A DNA stretch of 10,352 bases from positions 1-10,352 of the forward strand of contig JAOXYB010064757.1 in the NCBI GenBank assembly GCA_028565635.1, read 5' to 3'. The DNA is from Phoronis ovalis (taxonomy: Eukaryota; Phoronida; Phoronidae). Shown here piece by piece: positions 7,501-10,352 of the stretch (position 1 is the stretch's first letter; every line of letters starts with the position of its first letter). Under the pieces are notes generated by a model that made no database searches, was not told the DNA's origin, and saw nothing but the letters and a program-made list of their open reading frames with translations. The translations under genes and the position numbers were made by a program.

Positions 7501-9893
7501 CTACCTTTAAATAAAATCGTGAAAAAAACACCCATTTTTAAAGTTTGTTGAAAAGTGGAGCAATCTTTACGGACATTTCTGTGAAAAGCCTAAGCGACCC
7601 ACCAATCTATGGCCTTCCTAGAACCACCTTTGAATCGTCCAAGTAGTGCTTCGGCTATAAAGTGTTACGCACGGTAAAAACTGTCGAAGATTCGTACCGG
7701 CATTTGACCTACTTGTCAAAGTCATTTTAAAATGTCACCTAGCGCATTACGCCTACAATCCTATGGTCTTCCTAGAACCACATTTGAATCGTCCAGGTAG
7801 TGATTCGACTTCATGGCTACAGACGCAACGTTACGTGCCTTTTCGGGAACAAACATGGCTGCCAGTCAGCCAGATTGAAAGTAATCTGGCTTAGTACTAT
7901 ATATAACACCTGTACTTTATCCTGTATTTACTCTGTACCGGCTAATCGAATAAAAACTGAAGCAGTTATTGCGAAACAAAGAAAGTTATACACGGTAGAA
8001 ATTGTCAAAGATTCATACCAGCATTTGACCTACTTGTCAAGGTAATTTTAAAGTGTCATCTAGCCTATTACGACCTATCTAGAACCACCTTTGAATCGTC
8101 CAGGCAGCGCTTCATCTTCACGGCGATAGACGCAACATTATGTGCCTCTTGGGAACAAACATGGCCACCAGTTGGCCATATTGGAAGTAATCTATAACAA
8201 AACTACATATAGCCTGTACTGCTACCTGTACTTACTCTGCACCAAATAAGAAACTGATCGGATAAAAACTGAAACTGTTATTACGACGTGCCCTCTCAGG
8301 AACAAACATGGCTGCCAGTCTGCCATATTGGAAGTAATTTGGATCAATATTATAATCTGTACTATAACCTGTACTTATTCTGTACAGAATGTGGAGCTAA
8401 TCGGATAAAAACTGAAGCAGTTATTGTGAGACAAAGAAAGTGTTACGCATAGCAAAAAATGTCGAAGCTTCGTAACGGAGTTTGACCTACTTGTCAAGGT
8501 CATTTTAAAATGTCACCTAGCCTATTACGCCCACCAGCCTATAGTCTTCCTAGAACCACCTATGAATCATCCAGGTAGGGCTTTGTCTTCGCCAGTCGGC
8601 CATATTGGAAGTAATCTAAGTTAAAATTACACATAGCATGTACTGCGACCTGGACTTACTATGTGCCAAATATGAAACTGATTGGATAAAAACTGAAGCT
8701 GTTATTATGACGTACAATCTCTCGAATCAACATGGCCGCCAGTCAGCCATGTTTGAAGTAATCCGGGTCACTATTATATATAACCTGTATTTTGTCCTGT
8801 ACTTACTGTGTACCGAATATGGAGCTGATCGGATAAAAACTAAAGCAGTTATTGCGAGACAAAGCAAGTGTTATGCACAGCAAAAAACGGCATTTGACCT
8901 AGTTGTCAAGGTCATTTTAAAATGTCACCTAGTCTATTATGCCCACCAGTTTATGGCCTTCCTAGAACCACCTTTGAATTGTCCAGGTAGCGCTTCGTCT
9001 TCGCGGCTATTGACGCAACGTTATGTGCACTCTCGGGAACAAACATGGCCACCAGTCAGCCATATTGGAAGTAATCAAGGTCAAAAGTAAAAAGCCCTGC
9101 GCTTTGATCTGTATTTGATCTGTACTGAATATGAAGCTGATTGGGTAACAACTGAAGCTGTTATCGCTAGACAAAGAAAGTGTTACATGCGACAACGACA
9201 ACTTCGCTATGACTATATGCCCAGCCACTATGTGGATGGGCATAAAAAATTGTTTCTTTGTTTATTTTCTTACCTTAGTGCTTTGTTTGCCACTTATTTT
9301 ATTTTTTATTGATTTGACAAATCCGTCATTAGTATTACATCGTCTTTCTGTTTCTTCCAATGCTTTCATTGCTGTTGCTAACTGAGCATCTTCAAAGGAC
9401 ATCAAAGCACGCTGACAGTAAAAACAAATATAAACATATGGCTGTTCAAATTGCAAAAAAACAAATCCCGCTAATTCTTGATATTGTTGGTTGATGCTGT
9501 TTTAATAATTAAACATCATCATTTAAACACAAACAAAATATTATATTCTTGAAGCTATATAACTGCATAAGTTTAAATAAAACTTTCTAGTATTAAGCGG
9601 GAGATGTTTCTACTAGAAAATATACTTTGGGTCAATGATTTCCCTGAATTAATAATTCATGTGAATTTAATTACAGCGCAAGTAAAGTTGTGCCTTTATG
9701 CTTATTTTGACAGAATTCTGTGTCGTAAAACAAGCAAACTATTATTTTTATTATTCTTCTAACAAAAAAATGATCAATACGAACACACAATACTTATAAT
9801 TTTGATACAAGAAATTGACTGCATTTTCTATAAATAATACTAACCAGATATGTCACAAAACTGCTTCCAGCATTCATTTGAGCATTACAATCA
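1500..9893 (-). CDS. TTC39C: TTC39C-like tetratricopeptide repeat protein, 11 exons, 5' end outside window
   Basis: This spliced gene runs right to left. Its exons are 9893-9845, 9411-9274, 6665-6133, 5915-5845, 5668-5571, 5146-4998, 4699-4537, 3252-3129, 2788-2691, 2204-2061 and 1598-1500. Joined, they give 1666 bp: one base completing a codon from an upstream exon, then 554 codons and a TAA stop. Every junction is GT-AG and all phases agree. Family-diagnostic stretches include YVKGGW..RKAWKIY (residues about 97-111), a SFGYG..QLCISLVPP region (188-203), LLWYHTVIRQFFALDG (243-258), YPNSALFLFFKGR, HYEIGW, NQIEAF and DYDFENRLHVR near the C terminus. This is the Iml2/TTC39 architecture. The KGGW(L/M)RKAWK form and the C-terminal YDFENRLHVR match TTC39C better than TTC39A or TTC39B, judged from memory of the human proteins. 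The family is thought to be cytoplasmic TPR scaffolds; yeast Iml2 is linked to lipid droplets and inclusion-body clearance. The molecular role of TTC39C is unclear. The N terminus, start codon and promoter are missing from the window. Confidence 0.93.
1599..2060 (-). other. Intron, 462 bp, no internal feature seen
   Basis: The donor is GTAGGT at the 2060 side and the acceptor TTTTAG at the 1599 side. I see no repeat or ORF of note. Confidence 0.8.
2061..2204 (-). CDS. TTC39C: TTC39C-like exon j
   Basis: This 144-bp, 48-codon exon is phase 0 at both ends, with acceptor TATTTTTAAG and donor GTAGGT. It reads CFEEALARQEGMKEDDHVAA, then YALYEKGTILCQKPETADRG and KLLLTKAR. It matches the vertebrate YA.YE.G..L..KPET..RG..LL..AK segment, a late TPR. 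A donor one base earlier would break the frame to the last exon, so the chosen boundary is well supported. Confidence 0.94.
2276..2453. repeat. Cluster of six CCGTGA/TCACGG motifs
   Basis: CCGTGA occurs at 2276, 2287 and 2346, and its reverse complement TCACGG at 2396, 2410 and 2448. The first three share one orientation and the last three the opposite, giving a symmetric arrangement over 178 bp. It lies in the 486-bp intron 2205-2690. It could be the body of a small inverted-repeat element; exact ends are not visible. Confidence 0.45.
2691..2788 (-). CDS. TTC39C: TTC39C-like exon i
   Basis: This 98-bp exon has acceptor ATGTTTCAG and donor GTAAGG. It completes a Glu codon and then encodes 32 residues: CSKLNDKKLFHLRSLIEGAI, then YKQMGDDDFSSQ. 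It corresponds to the L..GAI.K..G......Q TPR helix of TTC39C. The phase-0 end feeds CFEEALARQ in the next exon, completing the TPR. Confidence 0.93.
2789..3128 (-). other. Intron, 340 bp, no clear internal feature
   Basis: The donor is GTAAAG and the acceptor TGTTTCAG. Scattered CTAGTT/AACTAG words occur around 2855-2985, too weak to call an element. Confidence 0.75.
3129..3252 (-). CDS. TTC39C: TTC39C-like exon h
   Basis: This 124-bp exon has acceptor GATTGTAG and donor GTAAAG. It gives 41 codons plus one base: AVTFKKKAPTQEHCVLLAME, then LLYLWHSFPM and CLEDTFNKMLE. It matches the family's KKA..F....PT...C.L...E.LYLW segment. The open frames on the opposite strand here are shadows of this exon and of the adjacent foldback element. 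Confidence 0.93.
3361..3675 (+). repeat. Left terminal inverted repeat of the foldback element
   Basis: This arm is the reverse complement of about 4015-4317. It begins at AGTCGGTTTCTGCGAGAAAA and loses similarity after TTTTTTGATACATTT. A short extra stretch after TCTGGTAA and scattered substitutions distinguish it from the other arm. Confidence 0.8.
4015..4317 (-). repeat. Right terminal inverted repeat of the foldback element
   Basis: This arm is the reverse complement of 3361-3675. Read inward from its outer end it starts AGTCGGGTTCCGTGAGAAAA. The inner boundary near ATATCAAAAAATAAG is approximate. Confidence 0.8.
4537..4699 (-). CDS. TTC39C: TTC39C-like exon g
   Basis: This 163-bp exon has acceptor TTGCTAG and donor GTAATT. 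One base completes the split Ile, then 54 codons follow: VKEESRWSKSFYMYLMAVCQ, a GAINDIKAAHESFKQV helix, and a lysine-rich KKKQNQIEAFVIRR end. The ESRWS..Y.YL.AVCQGA block is strongly conserved in TTC39C. In-frame sequence above 4699 is intron, as the acceptor and phase show. Confidence 0.95.
4998..5146 (-). CDS. TTC39C: TTC39C-like exon f (TPR segment)
   Basis: This 149-bp exon has acceptor TTCTTGTAG and donor GTAAGA. It encodes CHLDESLATYNLALEKSRDQ, then RELQVVCHYEIGW and MKMNYELALKAFE, and ends with two bases of an Ile codon. The pattern of A/G/Y/A residues is that of a TPR helix-turn-helix. HYEIGW is a family signature. The segment ending at AFEM is closed by the donor, so the apparent AFEM-stop is intronic. 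Confidence 0.95.
5147..5570 (-). other. Intron, 424 bp, with a short exon-like stretch
   Basis: The donor is GTAAGA and the acceptor CTTGTAG. A minus-strand open stretch near 5393-5462 reads like PPSAIDSFLAVLLIQGYPDK followed by GTATTT, but its only acceptors do not fit the phase of the flanking exons, which join perfectly without it. Confidence 0.75.
5571..5668 (-). CDS. TTC39C: TTC39C-like exon e
   Basis: This 98-bp exon has acceptor TATGACAG and donor GTAAGA. It completes Gly and then encodes 32 residues: VEEATKIIERCEDIYPNS..LFLFFKGRVQRLK. This is a TPR-type helix pair matching the family's YPNS-LF-FFKGR-QRL signature. It ends in phase 0 and joins directly to the Cys codon of the exon at 5146, as in vertebrate TTC39C. 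Confidence 0.95.
5845..5915 (-). CDS. TTC39C: TTC39C-like exon d
   Basis: This 71-bp exon has acceptor TTTTTCAG and donor GTTAGT. Its first G completes the Thr codon split with exon c, followed by 23 codons LGLLWYHTVIRQFFALDG..TDA, and the last G begins a Gly codon. The WYHTV.R.FFALDG block is among the most conserved in the TTC39 family. The phases fit both neighbours exactly. Confidence 0.95.
6133..6665 (-). CDS. TTC39C: TTC39C-like exon c (largest exon)
   Basis: This 533-bp exon (177 codons plus two bases) has acceptor TTTGTAG and donor GTAAGT. It opens with NSIPLEERLLRQILTADA, continues through the diagnostic YVKGGWLMRKAWKIY (about residues 97-111), and ends at SSDMKAPLA with a split Thr codon. 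Between residues about 125 and 178 it carries a hydrophilic Ser/Asn/Asp-rich linker, longer than the corresponding linker I recall in human TTC39C. The conserved helices SFGYGCFQLCISLVPPKVLK and the GFDGDRE loop follow. Coding starts at the acceptor, not at the TTG at 6641. Confidence 0.95.
6666..7157 (-). other. Intron portion without recognisable feature
   Basis: This is the acceptor-proximal 490 bp of the 2608-bp intron 6666-9273: AT-rich, no repeat or ORF recognised. The remainder of the intron holds the dispersed repeat, the 33-bp repeat and the tandem array. Confidence 0.7.
7158..7230 (+). repeat. Dispersed repeat, copy 1
   Basis: This 73-bp segment, beginning ACAAGACATTTGTCATGTCT and ending in a T-run, recurs at 10283-10352 in the same orientation with a 3-bp deletion and about two substitutions. 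It includes the perfect dyad AGACAT-TTGTC-ATGTCT. It lies in the 2608-bp intron 6666-9273. Confidence 0.85.
7347..7545 (+). repeat. Degenerate 33-bp-period repeat (ACCCATTTTTAGG motif)
   Basis: Related ACC(C)ATTTTTA motifs start at 7347, 7392, 7425, 7458 and 7530. The spacings are 45, 33, 33 and 72 bp, so the core period is 33. Because 33 is a multiple of three, a plus-strand frame stays open through the copies, giving an 11-residue echo (HPFLRILVSKI, YPFLGFSVTKK). I read this as repeat DNA and not as a gene. Confidence 0.6.
8483..8502. promoter_or_regulatory. Everted repeat TGACCT-N8-AGGTCA (ER8-like), perfect copy
   Basis: Two perfect nuclear-receptor half-sites diverge with an 8-base spacer; the right half extends to TCAAGGTCA, the form preferred by NR5A/ERR-type receptors. 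Related copies lie at 7705-7724 (one mismatch), 8026-8045 (one mismatch) and 8895-8914 (perfect half-sites). This is a sequence match only. Function in this intronic array is unproven. Confidence 0.35.
8895..8914. promoter_or_regulatory. Everted repeat TGACCT-N8-AGGTCA (ER8-like), second perfect copy
   Basis: Same arrangement as at 8483-8502, in the next long unit of the array; only the spacer differs (AGTTGTCA). Its conservation may simply reflect shared ancestry of the repeat units. Confidence 0.33.
9216..9244. repeat. Hairpin at the end of the tandem array
   Basis: TATGCCCAGCCAC (9216-9228) pairs with GTGGATGGGCATA (9232-9244), one mismatch in 13 pairs, around a 3-base loop TAT. It sits between the last tandem unit and exon 9274-9411 and could mark an element terminus. 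Confidence 0.5.
9274..9411 (-). CDS. TTC39C: TTC39C-like exon b
   Basis: This 138-bp, 46-codon exon is phase 0 at both ends, with acceptor TACTGTCAG and donor GTAAGA. It encodes an amphipathic helical pair, RALMSFEDAQL..AMKALEETERRC, followed by a basic IKNKI segment. It corresponds to the early Iml2/TTC39 helices. Upstream in-frame codons up to 9456 are intron read-through, because the acceptor is clear and the family similarity begins at RALMSF. Confidence 0.93.
9412..9844 (-). other. Intron, 433 bp, no internal feature seen
   Basis: The donor is GTTAGT and the acceptor TACTGTCAG. AT-rich sequence without recognisable repeats. Confidence 0.78.
9845..9893 (-). CDS. TTC39C: TTC39C-like exon a (first exon in window)
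   Basis: This 49-bp exon lies between acceptor TTTTAG (9899-9894) and donor GTTAGT (9844-9839). Its first base completes a codon from an exon beyond the window, and then 16 codons follow: DCNAQMNAGSSFVTYL. This aligns with the segment of vertebrate TTC39C just before the MxFEE helix, and it enters the next exon in phase 0. It is too short to stand out as an ORF. The in-phase junction and the family match support it. Confidence 0.82.
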
Positions 9894-10282
9894 CTAAAAT
9901 GAAATAAAAATATGCTTGAAAAATGTTTGAATAAAGGAGGGAAACAAGTTGCTTATCTCATCCAGTGTAGTAGCCAATGCCTGTTAAACCCGAAAGAAGC
10001 GGACAAAGAAAACTGGGTAGGTGCACAATGGTTACTGCCTATAGAAGTGATTAAGTCTTGGGGGTCACTTGTGTAAAAGGTGGCTCCACATGTGCAAATA
10101 TATGTAAACAAACACAAACCTAAACGCATATACAGCCTGCTAAAAACCTTTCGAAGATTTGCAGGTTTAAAAATGGATCCTTTTGGCAGAACTCACTTAG
10201 TAATAAGCAAACATGTCATCATGATGGTTACAAGCCGCCTTAACAGTTCACACATCTGACAGTGAAAACTATTCCTTTTTAA
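9894..10282 (-). other. Partial intron upstream of the first visible exon
   Basis: The sequence leads into acceptor TTTTAG at 9894. No exon of the expected TTC39 N-terminal region was recognised here, so the preceding exon should lie beyond the window. Confidence 0.65.
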
Positions 10283-10352
10283 ACAAGACATTTGTCATGT
10301 CTAATGCCCATCCAATGTGTAGGATATTTTTTTAACATTATTGTTTTTTTAC
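10283..10352 (+). repeat. Dispersed repeat, copy 2 (continues past window edge)
   Basis: Nearly identical to 7158-7230. The first ~40 bases differ at one position, and similarity runs to the last base of the window. The left boundary is shared in both copies (ACAAGAC), suggesting a true element end. This copy lies upstream of the first visible exon, presumably in an intron. Confidence 0.85.

Larger units (their letters stand above)
7589..9195 (+). repeat. Tandem array with alternating long and short units
   Basis: Several landmark sequences recur. CCTAGAACCACCTTTGAATC-like blocks start at 7617, 7771, 8078, 8549 and 8961. GGATAAAAACTGAAG-like blocks start at 7948, 8260, 8403, 8684, 8831 and 9143, with spacings 312, 143, 281, 147 and 312. 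GCCATATTGGAAGTAAT-like blocks occur six times. Short units lack about 165 bp, the part carrying TTTGACCTACTTGTCAAGG and CCTAGAACC. A diagnostic base triplet alternates CAG/CTG in GAAGCAGTT versus GAAGCTGTT from unit to unit. The first unit (7617-7771) has an internal deletion. The array fills the 3' part of the largest intron on the minus-strand gene's axis, ending about 80 bp from exon 9274-9411. Confidence 0.88.

Noticed and set aside
7277-7510. 77-residue plus-strand frame as a gene
   Set aside because: Explained by the 33-bp repeat period; no start context, splice partner or known domain.
8312-8330. CCATATTGG in the array as a CArG box or YY1 site
   Set aside because: It is one base short of the CArG consensus, and the YY1 core is too short to be convincing at this copy number of a repeat.
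8638-9090. 150-residue plus-strand open frame
   Set aside because: It lies wholly in the tandem array, repeats its own peptide (Y..DWIKTEAVI and Y.ADRIKTKAVI) because the DNA repeats, and has no recognisable domain.
9007-9243. 78-residue minus-strand open frame
   Set aside because: It falls in the last tandem unit and the hairpin; its SLSHVTLSLSS character reflects the repeat, not a protein family.
9900-10282. A further upstream TTC39C exon
   Set aside because: No minus-strand open stretch with acceptor, donor ending in phase 2, and family-like helices was found.

Overview
The window is animal nuclear DNA, most likely from an invertebrate and plausibly a mollusc. The evidence is an AT-rich sequence, a multi-exon gene with short GT-AG introns (about 180 bp to 2.6 kb), and introns filled with inverted-repeat and tandem-repeat DNA. 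The species guess is an inference from texture; no marker in the window fixes it.

One gene explains all the convincing coding sequence. Eleven exons on the minus strand, from about 9893 down to the stop codon at 1500-1502, join in phase into a 554-residue C-terminal portion of a tetratricopeptide-repeat protein 39 (TTC39/Iml2 family). The closest match I recognise is TTC39C. The start codon and first exons lie beyond the right edge of the window. All splice phases agree and every junction used is GT-AG, so the model is intact and shows no sign of being a pseudogene. Below the stop codon is a probable 3' UTR with a single good AATAAA signal (minus strand) at 865-870. Positions 1-840 hold no recognisable gene.

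The introns hold the rest. At 2276-2453 there is a cluster of six CCGTGA motifs, three in each orientation. At 3361-4317 there is a foldback (MITE-like) element with arms of about 300 bp. At 7158-7230 and again at the right edge (10283-10352) there is a dispersed 70-73 bp repeat. At 7347-7545 there is a degenerate 33-bp-period repeat. At about 7589-9195 there is a tandem array with a long/short alternating, higher-order structure. Each full-length unit of that array carries small dyads, including a nuclear-receptor-like TGACCT-N8-AGGTCA everted repeat.

I found no RNA gene, CRISPR array, operon, viral gene or toxin gene. I see no undescribed multi-gene system. The most noteworthy items are the higher-order tandem array and the long foldback element, both inside introns of the TTC39C-like gene.
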